A DNA stretch of 64,000 nt. It comes from Sindora glabra. Its lineage: Eukaryota > Streptophyta > Magnoliopsida > Fabales > Fabaceae. The stretch's first letter is position 1, and each line of letters opens with the position of its first letter. Of this stretch, positions 49,540 to 61,520 are shown one piece after another. The notes beneath the pieces were generated by a model that was not told the origin of the DNA, ran no database searches, and saw nothing but the letters and a program-made list of their open reading frames with translations. The position numbers were made by a program, and so were the translations under genes. The stretch spans positions 74,479,135 to 74,543,134 of the forward strand of contig CM035234.1 in NCBI GenBank assembly GCA_020226215.1, given 5' to 3'.

Positions 49540-52500
49540 ATGGGGGAGCATGTAGCAGCTTTGCACACTGCTACTAACTCTGTGCAAGCTTTAGGGAGAG
49601 GCTTTGATGTAAACTTCGATACGAGGTTGCTCTATTGTAAAGGAGTAGCAGGGTCTCGGGTGGTCGAGGTGGACGAAGAGCACACCTGGGACCTCCATTT
49701 GTACGATAGTTTGGTTGTTCCCAATGTTTCAAGGGACATAAAAAGTTCTCGAGAGCCCATTGGGCGTCAGAGTTCTGGGGTCTGCAGTTTCCAAGAGGTA
49801 TATGTGGTTATAATTCCCGTGAATACTGTTTCTTTTTTTGTAACTTAGCATGTGTTCAATTTAAGGATAAGCCATTTGTTTCAGTATTTGTTTGTCTCTT
49901 AGGTATGTAGAAATAGCGATGGTTCTGGTGTACTAAAATAATGTTATGGACTGAGATAGGATTCGTTTCATGGAACAAATGGTAATAGCCACGGGCAATA
50001 GACAGTAAAAAAAACCAAAGTCATGTTTTTGATACTTTACTACTTCATTGAAAGGATGAAAGACTTTCAACTTTACCTGGCTTTTATAATTGAGAAAATG
50101 GAGCTTTGTCCAATGCTTCTTCTCTTTCTTTTTAAGTGTTGTAAAATTTTATTTCTATTTATCTGGCATTTTAGAAAATTAAGATTGTATTTATTATCTT
50201 CTTTCAAATGGTGCCTATTCTATCTAAATAAATATTCAACAAGTTTACTTATCAATTGACTTTTAATAAAGGATATATTAGTAAATTATAATTTATGTCC
50301 TAAAATCAGGGTTGTTTATTGCTTTCCTTAAATCCTTGTATAGCAACCTTAAAAGTGGAGGGAGGACATGGTTGAAGCTTTAAACTAAACTAACCAAACT
50401 GAAAAATAATATATCACTAGGATATTGGCAGATAATGGTTCCTTTCCATCATAGATGATATTCTTGTTTTATTAGTAATATGCGTGATGTATCATCTCTG
50501 GCTCACATTTGTTCCCTATGCCATTTTGGATTTTTTTTTTTTTGGTTTTTTTTTTAAATTGCTTTGGTAAATGATTGAAGGATTTTTTTTTTTAATTTAT
50601 ATTTTGTGAGTGTGCAAATTATTGAGACAGACAAGATATGAAATAAATGCATACGAGGATATATTGATGTGGCACCTAATAAGGAAAAGAAGATAAAAAA
50701 TTGATTAAGGTGGTTTGTTCATGTGCAAAGAAGGTCATTGGAGGCACAGTGAAAAAAGTTGATCACATAATTTTTAACCTTATGAAAAGATGTAGAGGGA
50801 GGTCAAAAAGGACATTGGAGGAAGTTACAAAGAAGTATCTTTTAGTGAATAATATTACTGAAAATCTGATTTCTAATAGAGTTCAATGGTATTGTGCAAT
50901 CCATGTAGCCAACCTCATTTAGTGGGATAAGGCTTTGTTGTTATTATTATTGTTGCAAATTATTGAAACAAACTAGGATTAAATACTTAAAAGTTGTATT
51001 GTGCTAAAGAACAGGAGTGCTTTGTGGCTTAGGAAACTGTAGCTACAAATGCAGGAAAGATTTGCAGATAAAGGCAGAAAACTGTTAGTTGAAATGATAA
51101 AAATGAATGTCAAACGTTTAAACAGTGCATTTCAAATACATTGATAAATCTTAGTTCTTTTGTGATTTAACTGCAGATGGTGGAATATTTTAATCAGAAA
51201 GCAAGTATATCAGGAAGTATTCCTCTTGGGAGCTTTAACTCTGCATTTAGCTTCACTGGTTCAAGACACATAGATGCTGCAGCCACAAAAACCCTTTCTT
51301 TAGATGGGTTTTACATTCCTCTGGCAAAGTTTCAACTTATGAAGTCCCAATTACTGTTGCAGGAAAATGTCAAACGTGCAGTCCCAGCTAGTTGGGATCC
51401 ATCTTCCTTGGCAAGGTTTGTTTGTCTATGCTATTCAAAAAATGCAGTAATGATATTTTAAGGCTTATCCTAGAAGTAACAATATTTTCAAGGCTTATCT
51501 TTAACTTTGAGTTACATGTGACAGCTTTATTGAAAATTTTGGGACACACTTTATTACCTCTGTAACTATTGGTGGTAAAGATGTAATTTATGTTAAACAA
51601 CATCATGCTTCACCTTTGTCAACGTTGGAGATAAAGAACTATATTGAGGACATTGGATCTCAGAGGTTTTCTGACACCAGTAGCTTTACTAGTTCATCTC
51701 AAACAAAATCCAAAGATAAGGTTAGTTCCACTTCTATTCCACTTTGCTGACATTTGCTTTATACTGAAGCTTCATGATAGCAAGCAATATTGCTTGGTTA
51801 TTTTTAATTATATATTTTGCAGGGTGTTGATCCTTTTTCATTCAGTAATCAAGGGATATACCCTCTACCCACAACTGCATCATATCTTACTGTGAAAGAA
51901 GTATGTAATATATATGAATGGGATAATTATAGTATACCTCTTGCAATAATATTTTTGGTTTGTGCTGATTTGAATTTCTTATGATGAACTACAATTCAAA
52001 ATTTAAAGTAATTAAATATACATTTTTGTATACCTAACTGTGTCCACAATTGTCGATATTACCTTTTTCCCCATAAATTTCACTTAACAATGTTTACATC
52101 TGAATGTATCGACAAATTGGATGCTGTTCATAAACTCTGTTGGTCACATATTCAAGTGAAAGTGTTTAATTCATGTCGACATTTTTTTTGATAGCATATC
52201 ATCTCACATCCATTATTTGCTTTTCTGTTGCACATCTCACATCACCTTGCTTCCTCTCCCTTCCCTTTCTGTTTGATCCTTCAAAAAGCTATATGCATGA
52301 AGCAGTTTGCTGAAATCTGGATTGTGATCTATCAGCCTGTTTTGGCAAGAACTTCTACTTGTTAGGAGTCATCTGTACTTGATTTATGATTATTGGATTT
52401 GGTAGCTGACGGGCTTATGTTCATTATCAAGTCCTAACTTCCTCAGATTCTTATTGTTCAGGATGTAACAGTCATATTCAGACGGAGAGGAGGGGATGAC

Positions 52501-55500
52501 TTGGAACAAAATCACAGCAAATGGGTAAAAACTGTCCGTTTCTCCCCAGATATAATTGAGATGACTTTCTGTCCTATAACGGATCTCTTAGATGGTATTA
52601 TTGGAAAAGACCATTTGACTCGGGCAATTAGTCTGTATCTTGAACGTAAGACTTCATTGTAGATGGTGTGGAATATTTGGGCATGGTAGATTAATCTGAC
52701 ATTATTGATTACAAATTTAATTCTCCTTTTGATGGATTTTTGTGCACAGATAAACCTCCAATCGAAGAACTTAGATATTTCCTGGAATTTCAAATTCCTC
52801 GGGTTTGGGCTCCTATAAATGATAGGATTCCTGGTCACCAAAGGAAAGAGCCTGTGTGCCCATCTTTGCAATTCAGTATAATGGGGCAGAAACTTTATGT
52901 CAGCCAAGAGCAGGTATGGATCATTTATGTCATTCTTCTGTGCTTTAAAATTTTTAGTTAGTGTCAATAATCAGTCCTTGAGGCTTGATGACTAAAATAT
53001 AAGGTATTTACAATTTATGGGTAGATAGGATGCCTTCTGTCCCTTCTCTTTATATTTCCTATGTTCCTTGCATGGAGGAGAGGGTCTTTATTTTGTTTAT
53101 GGTGACCTGGTAAGTAAAACATGATTGCGAGGCCAAGCAAACTGCTCTCTTTAGGTACTTCTCTTTGATATTGGCGGTACACTGATAAATTAAACCCTCT
53201 TTGTGGACCTAAATGAAAGTGATGTGTGTCATCCACACCAAAATTGTTACTAAACTTACTCCAATATGTAGTAAGGGTGAGTCCAGATCACATACAAGGG
53301 AATAGAAGTCAATTTATGGAGGCCAAGTGTAAAAATAAGGGGTTTGAATTGAAATTTAAATGAAACAAATAAGAACAAAATTAGAAACAGAAAACACTAG
53401 AGTATGAGAGTCCAGTCCAAAAGAAATCAGACTTCAATTTTCAGATTTATCATAGACATCCAATAGATTTTACTATTGATTCGACTCTTTAACCAGAAAT
53501 TACTCTTAAGCCAATAGTAATTAAGTTCCTAATGTTGATTAACCAGAACATGTTCCTAATTAAAAGCTTAAATCTAATTAGTAATAGCATTGAATATTTA
53601 AAACAAGGTTAAGACTAAATTAACAATTTTACAAGCAAAAATAGCCAATTCGTCTTCTGTTTTTCCTTAGGCAGCTAATGAATCATCATAACATCAAATC
53701 ACCAAAGCTTAATTGTTATTAATTTCAATTAATCACAATTAACCTACAAGAGAGAATTAATTGCAATTAATTGTTTAATTATAGACTACAGCAAATAATC
53801 AATTAACTGGCGTAATGTAATTAGAAAATTATCTAAATAGTCATTCACAATAAGAGTAGGAAAAAAAAAAAAGAAATAATCAAATCAAAATTATAATTTA
53901 GAGTAAAGTCTCAAAATAAAACCAAATTGAAGTTGCTAATTCCTTAAACTGTCAAAAGAAAGCAGCCACTCATAGTGATTTACAAGCAATGTCCGAGAGT
54001 TGCATTTGGAGGTACAAAACCCACTTAAATATGATCTTTCCTTGAGAAAACCCTAATGAGCTAAGTTGGGCTAACCCTTAGAGTAACAACAAAATAGGCA
54101 CTGCCTAATTTTGGGAGCCCAAAACTACGAACCAAAATACTTAAATGGTTTACTGTAGTAAAATTCAATAGGTCAACTCCCAACTATTATTTGATCATCA
54201 AAATGGCATAGTTTTGCCATTGCCAAAACATAAAAGTTGTTGGGCTTGACTTAAGCTAATTTTAGGTGCTGGTTTGAACTTATTTTGATTCCTTGAACTC
54301 CAAATATGGCCCAAAAATTGAGACTGGGTCAGGTTGGACGACAACACTGTCTTGTTTTCATGAATTTGAACTTCCAAATGACTGAATTGGGCTTTGTCTT
54401 AAACAAGAAGTTTGTAGAGCTTCTTCTTAACTTTCCAAGCATATAAGGATCATCCCAACCAGACATTTAAAACTCAAAGTTATGACTAGAAACCTGAAAC
54501 AATGTCAAAATCTAGATTTAACTGAATAATTCAATTACATTCCAAAATCATGATCCAATCACAAAACAGGGCCAGTTTCACTATATTATGCACATGTAAC
54601 ACTCTAAGAGCTAGAATATCGGAGAAAATGATATAGAAAATATTTTGCATATCAAAATATTTGTAAGAGCATGCAAACTGCTCTCTTTAGGAACTTGTCT
54701 TTCATGCTGGCAGTACACTGTTAAATTAAACTCTCTTTATGGACCCAAATGAAAGCATTCGAGTACCTTCCCTCACTTCTGTTGCTGCAATGACTCAACT
54801 TCATGTGTTTGACCTGTTATATTGCAAGTTTATGCCTTCCTTTTTGCTTTCTTTATATTATTATTTCAAAATTAATATCTTCGCATACTTTTCATAATGT
54901 CCTGTGTTCATAATTTCAATTTTCATGTAGCTCATGCCTTATGCTTTATTTCATCATCTTTTTCCTATGCTTTTTGACCAAGCTGAAACTGGGGTTGCAT
55001 CCTTGTAGTTAAGCCTTAAAGAAAAACTTTTCTGTCTATGCGGTGCTCTGAAATTTTTCTAATAATTCTAATAGCTTGGAAATGTATGCCACTTTTTATT
55101 ATCAACATGAAATTCATCAAATAGTTTCCACTGTCTCGGTGAGAGAGAAAAAGAGGGTGAAAGGAGCTTATTTTATATTGTCACGAGAGGGGATTAGTTT
55201 TAAGTTTATGCCTACTACAAAAATCTGAATTTTTGTTGTTCTGATAAATATCTTATTTCCTGTTTAGTTAATATAAATTTGTAAACCTTGCTTCATGGGA
55301 CTTCTTTTATTAAATGTGCTGCTGGAAAATGTAATTGCCATCCCTTTCTTATCATTATTCAATTTCCATAATATAATGAAAGAAAAATTAATAGATTATG
55401 CTGGCCTCTAATTTCAATTGCTATCTATGCTGGGAGAAAAGCTGTGGGAGAAGTTTAATTTCTGCATGCTTTCAAAAGCTGTTTGCTGTCTTGTTCCAAG

Positions 55501-56230
55501 ACTGGAAATTGAATTTATACAACTATCTGCTCTGTGGTTTTATTAGAAGTAGAGATGACATGTAGCATACTGATCATTATGATTCTCTCAAGTGTAGATT
55601 ACAGTTGGACGTAAGCCAGTGACTGGCTTGCGTTTGTGCCTAGAGGGAAGCAAGCAGAATCGATTGAGCATTCATCTTCAGCACTTGGCATCCCTTCCAA
55701 AGATGTTTCAGCCGTACTGGGACACGCATGTAGCTATTGGTGCTCCCAAGTGGCTGGGACCTGAGGAACAAGATAGCCGGTGGTTCGAGCCTGTTAAGTG
55801 GAAGAATTTCTCACATGTGAGCACATCACCGATTGAGAACCCTGAAACCTTTATAGGCGACTTCTCTGGAGTCTGCATAGTTACTGGTGCTCAGCTTGGA
55901 GTATGGGATTTTGGATCAAGGAATGTATTGTACATGAAGCTCTTGTATTCTAGGTTGCCAGGCTGCACAATCCGAAGATCATTGTGGGACCATACACCAC
56001 AGAGTTCATTAAAAAATGTTCCTGCTGTTAACACTCCCAATTCCAGTGACTCCAGCACTAGTTCAAGAGAAAATGTCACGGGGAACAAGCTGGTGAAATT
56101 TGTAGACTTGTCTGAAATGAGTAAAGGCCCCGAAGATCCTCCAGGCCATTGGTTAGTAACCGGTGGAAAGCTTGGTGTTGAAAAAGGAAGAATAGTCTTA
56201 CGAGTGAAATATTCGTTACTGAACTATTGA
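49540..56230 (+). CDS. CAD1: MACPF-domain protein of the CAD1 family, 7 exons, 583 aa
   Basis: Coding exons are 49540-49797, 51177-51415, 51525-51720, 51823-51900, 52462-52645, 52750-52913 and 55598-56230. Every intron is GT-AG and all exons join in one frame. The start ATG has an in-frame TGA two codons upstream. Residues 1-86 include ALGRGFDVNFDTRLLYCKG. The MACPF signature FGTHFITSVTIGG is at about 171-183 (exon 3). VIFRRRGGDDLEQ follows at the start of exon 5. Exon 7 carries the C-terminal half, with WFEPVKWKNFSHVSTSPIE, and ends RVKYSLLNY. These match Arabidopsis CAD1 (about 560 aa) closely throughout. No signal peptide is seen. CAD1 proteins are known as negative regulators of salicylate-dependent cell death and immunity; membrane pore formation is assumed from the fold, not shown. 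Exon 4 (26 codons) is a poorly conserved linker and may make the protein longer than the Arabidopsis one. Introns 1 and 6 hold transposon insertions. Confidence 0.93.
50614..50973 (+). mobile_element. 5'-truncated RTE-type LINE in intron 1
   Basis: The insert (50633-50954) encodes in plus frame the end of a non-LTR retrotransposon protein: RCRGRSKRTLEEVTKKYL, then NRVQWYCAIHVAN, stop, and GGGATAAGGCT. It ends in a TTG/TTA tail, as plant RTE elements do. It is flanked by a 19-bp target duplication, GCAAATTATTGAGACAGAC (50614-50632) and GCAAATTATTGAAACAAAC (50955-50973), which differs at two positions. Its coding strand matches the host gene. It lies well inside the intron, away from both splice sites. 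Confidence 0.85.
52914..53219 (+). other. intron 6 proximal part, ending in an 83-bp duplicated segment
   Basis: The donor is CAG|GTATGG at 52914. The last 83 bp (53137-53219, GCAAACTGCTCTCTTTAGG...AAATGAAAG) recur at 54673-54755 with 73 of 83 positions equal. The minus-strand frame at 53015-53236 is intronic and has no domain. Confidence 0.75.
53220..54672 (-). mobile_element. Athila-type LTR segment inside intron 6
   Basis: It aligns in minus orientation with the LTRs at 28350-29992 and 35053-36679. The start TGATGTGTGTCATCCACACC parallels their TGATATGTTCATCACAATGC. Middle landmarks on AAAGTTGT, TTGAACTCCAAATATGGCCC and TTTCCAAGCATATAA follow the same order. The end is ATAGAAAATATTTTGCA (54649) plus about 23 bp. 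There is no second LTR or interior, so it is a solo LTR or LTR fragment. It is flanked not by a 5-bp target duplication but by an 83-bp direct duplication on both sides. Confidence 0.72.
54673..55597 (+). other. intron 6 distal part, starting with the second 83-bp copy
   Basis: The second duplicate is 54673-54755. The remainder is T-rich intron sequence ending at the acceptor AAGTGTAG (55590-55597). No gene or element is recognised in 54756-55590. Confidence 0.7.
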
Positions 56231-56760
56231 ACTTCACAACCCATGTTTTTGTATGATGACGATGATGATTTGCAGTGCTGGCTTATAGTAAAGAGACAGT
56301 GGTGTTGGTGCATGGAATTGGCATTCGTCATCATATATTTATAACTTTTTGTGGTTTGATGGCCTGAGTTGAATAGGGAGGTATATTTGCAGTAAATTAT
56401 TAGTAGATATGGCCCCCTCTATCTTTCCACTAAAACAGGAGAGAAGATAGGGGTAAGAAAAGGAAAACCATGTACAGTTATTGAGCAAAGTCCTTGATCC
56501 TGGTATGCTGACCGGGGGAGGCATTAATCCTAGAAACTTGGAAATTGATGTTGTCTTGACTGGTGTCTGCACAAAAGGATCCATGTCTTGTAGAAGCTTA
56601 TTGAATTTTTTAGCCGGTAACAAGTCATTGATGTTATGTTCTTTGTCATCTCTTATAAATATGTTGAGATATATAATGTCATGGAAATTATTTAAATATT
56701 GTTATATTTTGATCAAAATTTAGAAAAACTCACAAAAATAGTTTACTTAGTGCTGGAAGC
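56231..56760 (+). other. probable 3' UTR of the CAD1-like gene
   Basis: Mixed-composition sequence after the TGA at 56228-56230. No canonical AATAAA could be fixed. AT-rich strings near 56650-56720 are candidate polyadenylation regions. Open frames here on both strands have no domain and are taken as chance. Confidence 0.4.
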
Positions 56761-58299
56761 TTACTTTGATTCAGTCATTCTGGTATTTTTCCTAACTGAC
56801 TGATTGCTTTTTCATGTCCCTCTGTTTCTCATTTTCATCTATCTGCAACAAAGATTGCTTTAATATTTCTGACTCACTTCTCTTATATTTCTGGTTTTTT
56901 CTCCCCCCCCCCTTTTTTAATAAGTTGATTTGGATTCACATGCTTTTAAGTGTTCCCTTTTTCTTTCTTTATTTTTTTTGTTTTCATCTTCATCAGTAAA
57001 AACTGCATAATTTTTCATGGACTATTTACTTCATAGCAGTAGCTTTTTTGTCTCCATTGCAAACTGGTTTCATCTGTGCATACTGATTTGTTCCCTTTAT
57101 CGCGTCGCATTTCCTGCTCTCTGTCCTTACTATTTTTACAGGTTTGATGATGTTAAAAGGGGGAGTAAGGAAATTTCACATTCAGTGGAGCTTTCAAAGG
57201 AAGCCTTTTGGGGGGAAATTCATGTTTTTAAGGAGCCTATTTGTTTGGTCAATATTCTTACCCTTAAATAATTCATGCTACCTTATTAAATTTATAAATT
57301 TTGCAAGGTTTGTCATCTTAAAAAAAAGAAGGGGAGGGGAGAATGAGGAACCAAATGGAAAAATTGAATTTATAAATTTTGGACTTTATCAATTAAAATA
57401 ATTTTATATGAAAAATATAAGTTGGAATATTGAACTTATGGTTTAATTCTAATATCCAACTTATTTGGGCTCATAATTGTTTTTGGCCAATTGATTAAAG
57501 CCTTCAAATTTTTTGTTATTGGGTCATCACTTTTCCTTTATTAAGCCCAAATCATATCATCAATATTTTTCTCCATTTGGTTATTTTTTGAATAATGACT
57601 AAACTGATAAGTCAAGTAATATCTATTTCACCTAAAAATGTTGTTTATAATTTTAAATTTAAGAGGCTTTATCCTCTTTAGTAAAAGACCATTGGTTATT
57701 ATTCTTTTTAAGTATTTTTTATCCGATGATAATTCAAAAGTGAAAAGGACAAAAGTATTTTAATATTGATCTTCAACATGTGCTTTATTATTAAATATTA
57801 AAATAATAAGTTTGCTTGATAGAACAAACAAAATAGGTGCCAATTTGCTGCTAAAATGAAATTTGAATTACCTTATTACTAATTACTATTGTATCTTTTA
57901 TCAAAACGGAAAATTACCTCACTCAATGAAAGAGCAAGCAACTTGTTTTTTTTTGCCAAAATGCAAAAGAGAAAAAAAAAAGTGACTAACTCGGATTTTT
58001 TTATGATACACTTATCAAGTCAAGCTTGTGAAACAAATCAAAATGTCTTGAGGAGTAAAGATACTTGGAGATCAAGTAGTCCTCATCAAATCTCATCTGC
58101 TAATACACTTTAACTATAGAAAAACCATATAACCTTAACTTGTTGGTTATTTGTTATGAGAATTTTGAAGCAATTTTGTTACTATAGCTTTTATTTCAAT
58201 CTCATGGTACATTTCTATCAATTTGTCTCTTTATCTAATCTATTAGTGTTACCTTGAGTTTAATATATGGCATTTAACATGAGATTAAGAAAATGATTC
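56761..58299. other. T-rich intergenic sequence, no gene recognised
   Basis: A nine- to ten-base C run lies at about 56902-56911. 57120-57400 is purine-rich with overlapping open frames, but the translations show no domain. 57889-58113 gives a Lys/Ser-rich frame without any match. Confidence 0.4.
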
Positions 58300-59764
58300 T
58301 TGGCTAATAAATTAGTTTCTACTTGTGAGGAGGAGCTTTGTTTGCCTAAAAAGGAAAAAGGTAAGAAGATTTGTATTTTGGGTTGTTAATCAAGATGCAA
58401 AGATTAAGTAGTTACAACAAGAGAAAGCTTTAAAACAATCATGTTTTTATGAATATGTCCAAGATGACAATTTGGACTTATAAACGATATGGAATTCCTT
58501 CTTTAAGGAACTTGCAAACTTTAAGGAATACTACTATAAGGAACTTAATCAAATTGCAAATAATAGCTACCCATTCACTTTGGAAAACTTGTTCACCATT
58601 GTTATGACTAGGGTGCTCAACAACAAGTATCATTAACACATAATACATGCAAAAGAAGTTAACAAGAATAAAGTGGTAGTATTAAAAGCAAATGAAATGG
58701 AAGAAAAAAAATTAAATAATTATTGCTAAGATTGCTGAACTATAGGAAACTATACATCAATTGTAGGAGGTAATAAACTATCTAGAAATCCAAGTAATAG
58801 AACTTAAAGGACAACTACAATCATTAGATCAACTTTAACAATCCAGAGTGGAAAATTGCAATTGGTACCACTTTGGAGCAAATTTGACAAAATTGATATC
58901 TACAAAAAGATTTATAACTTTTGTATCATTTGATGTTGGTTATACTTTCTTAGTTCTCTTTAAGAAAGAAAAGGCGGTGCAAGTTTGCTTCAATCGTGGA
59001 TAAGTTTAGTGCATTTCAACTAAATATTTCAAACCTTAAAAAAGCATGATTTTTGTGAACAATCTTCAACATTGTCCTTTTTATCTTCAAAATCCTTTAG
59101 GATTTTAGTTACATGATAGTTTAGGTCCTCTTACTCATAATGGGCTTGCAAAGTAAGCTACCATGTTTCCACATTGAATTAATAATTTATAGCCTTCCCT
59201 TACAGATCTTGCAAACCACTTCCCATCTTCCCAATATGTTAAGAAGATTAGTGATACAAGAGCCATGTAGGGTATTCAAGAGATTACTCACTCTATAAAT
59301 GTAACTACTATCCAACAAGTCAATCCTTAAGTGGTTATTAAGTCGACATCATGACCACAACATTCTCTTCCTCAAAAGAACCAAATTTTCTTAAGGAGTC
59401 AAAAGACATATCTTCATGCACTTTCACCCCTATCTATTACAATGTGAGAGTGTTTCTCAAGACCTACATGTTCAAAAGAAGCTAGCATATAATAATGATT
59501 TGTGCTTAGCTTTCTCACCTTATTTAGGTCTCTACCAAAAAGGCACTGGATAATGGATAGATTTTGGACTTTATTTATCTTAGGCATATTCTACAACGAT
59601 TATTGATTATGATTAACCATTAGGAACTATAGAAGGTTAAGTAAAAGTTTGTTATTTTAGTTTTATGTTGCATTTGTGTTTGTAGGTTCAATCTTTAAGT
59701 ATCATTTGTATTAGGTTTGTCTACTTTTTCCTTATAATCATTTCTTAAATATCTAAAAAAAATA
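58300..59764 (+). other. unassigned, possibly a decayed retroelement gag
   Basis: Broken plus-strand frames read EYVQDDNLDL, NSYPFTLENLFTIVMTRVL and LANHFPSSQYVKKISDTRAM-like pieces, with stops and frame changes between them. The composition looks more like old protein-coding sequence than the flanking AT-rich DNA. A retroelement gag or coat-like protein is a guess. No zinc knuckle, protease or polymerase motif was found, so no family is assigned. Confidence 0.25.
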
Positions 59765-60476
59765 ACATGTTTGATGTGATGAACTATAATAGAAAAGAAA
59801 AAGTTTATTTAGTAGACATTGTAAAATAGAAATGTTCATTCCTTAGGGAATAGCTATTCCATCAAAAAATGGAACTTCTATTCTATAGCCAAAATATTGG
59901 AATGGTTATTTTATTATTTATGGAATGATTTTTTTGACACTATTATCCCTTACAATATTCATATATTTCAACATTATTCTTAATTAATAGATAATAAAAT
60001 AATATCTTTAATATTTTTTATTTAATTATTTTGATAATTATATTTTTAATAATAAAATGTTAAATAAAATATTTAATTCTTTATGAAAAGTTATTTAAAA
60101 TAAGAAATTTGAAAAAATATTTTTTAATTATGATTTTGAGAATTTAATTTAAAATATAGTAATTTTTATTATGGATCATATAATATATATTTTTTATTTA
60201 ACATATATTACTATTTAATATTCATGCTCAATAGAAATACAAATTTTCACATAAAAATAAAATAAAAAATTAAAATTTTTTTATTTTAAAGGATATTATT
60301 ACTAATACATTTTTTCCATTCCATTCTATTTCTACAATATTTATTATACTAAATATAATTATAGAATAAAATACTTATTTTATTCTTAATTATACTAGAT
60401 ATAATTATAAAATGATCATTCTATTTTATTGTATTTCATCCTACTTTTATCAGACCAAACTCAAAATAAAAGTACA
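59765..60476. mobile_element. MITE-like inverted-repeat element, copy 2
   Basis: Same family as 14089-14764 and same orientation. It contains GGGAATAGCTATTCC (about 59848-59862), then a CTATTCTATAGCCAAAATAT block, a very AT-rich centre, TTTTTCCATTCCATTCTATT near 60310, and the right end AAAATAAAAGTACAT. Non-coding. Confidence 0.55.
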
Positions 60477-60504
60477 TCTAATAACAAGGAAAGACACTCA
60501 CCTA

Positions 60505-60524
60505 ATATATATATATATATATAT
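60505..60524. repeat. (TA)n microsatellite
   Basis: Ten AT dinucleotides, followed shortly by a T-run at about 60566-60581. Confidence 0.9.
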
Positions 60525-61290
60525 GGTCTAGGTGAAATTATCTTGTTTGGTCCACTCCAATAGTTTTTTTTTTTTTTTTTGTTGGCTTGAGGATTCCTAG
60601 CATTCAACAATTGCATTGGTCTTTACTAGAATTAAACCAAATTTGACTCAGGGGCAACTCAATTTTTATTTATTTGAATTTAAATTTAAATTTGGTTTGT
60701 TTCAAATAATTTTTTTTGATAAAATATAATTATAAAATATCTGTTTATTTATTTAATATTTATATAATTTTATATACCATTTTTTTATTATTATAATTTT
60801 ATATACCATTTTTTTAAATCAAAAAAATAATTAGCATTCACCCGTTAATCAATATACTTTAAAATGATATATTTTCATAAAAATATCTTTTAACGAAATA
60901 AATGAAATATTGATATTAACAAACCAGCTTACCTACCGAATTTAAAAATTTTGAACTCGAGCATAGTTCAACTCAAATAAGTTTATATAAATTTATGTAA
61001 GTCTTCCATATTATTTAATTAAATTTCAAATCAAACTTGATACATTGGTATTTAAACCAAAACTCAAATTTGGTAACAACCTAAAATATGCTCGTGCAGA
61101 CTTTACATAATATATATGATATAAAATTTATATATTATATTATTTATATATAATAAAAATAAAAAAATAATTTTTATTATTAAGTTGATTTAAATTTATA
61201 AACAAATGTGGTAGAGTAATTTGAATTCCAAACACGACTTATTTAAAATTAAAATTAATTTTGAATCCACTTTTTAAACCAACCTTAATT
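60525..61290. other. AT-rich stretch without a gene
   Basis: No feature beyond simple sequence. Confidence 0.4.
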
Positions 61291-61520
61291 TTTGCGCTTG
61301 TTACAAGTAATCTGACGGCCGTTTGTACCTACACTCCTAACCAAACGGAACTTAACAAATTACCGGAAAAGAATTGGCCCTTTTCTATTTGAGGAAGAAA
61401 ATTGAAAAACAAATGAAGAAAAGCCTATAATGAAGTCCTCGGCTTTTAATTCTTGTGGACCAGCCTTGCGTGCAATAGTCGGCAGAGCTATCACCTGTCT
61501 CTTTCCTTTTGTTAAATTAC
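61291..61520 (+). other. base-richer island, possible gene edge
   Basis: This short block has mixed composition (CTGACGGCCGTTTG, CAAACGGAACTT, CCTTGCGTGCAATAGTCGGC) unlike the AT-rich flanks, as promoters and first exons in this window do. An ATG at 61430 opens MKSSAFNSCGPALRAIVGRA and continues to a GTAATT at about 61520 that could be a splice donor. No family is recognised and no second exon is visible downstream. Confidence 0.25.

Noticed and set aside
52512..53236. Minus-strand open frames of 151 and 73 codons across exons 5 and 6 and intron 6
   Set aside because: The 151-codon frame is the antisense of the conserved CAD1 exons 5-6 and the other is intronic; neither has a domain.
57017..57401. 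Plus-strand frames preceded by TTTTTACAG, looking like a further exon of the CAD1-like gene
   Set aside because: The CAD1-like protein already ends at its family-typical RVKYSLLNY terminus, and these translations match nothing in that family.
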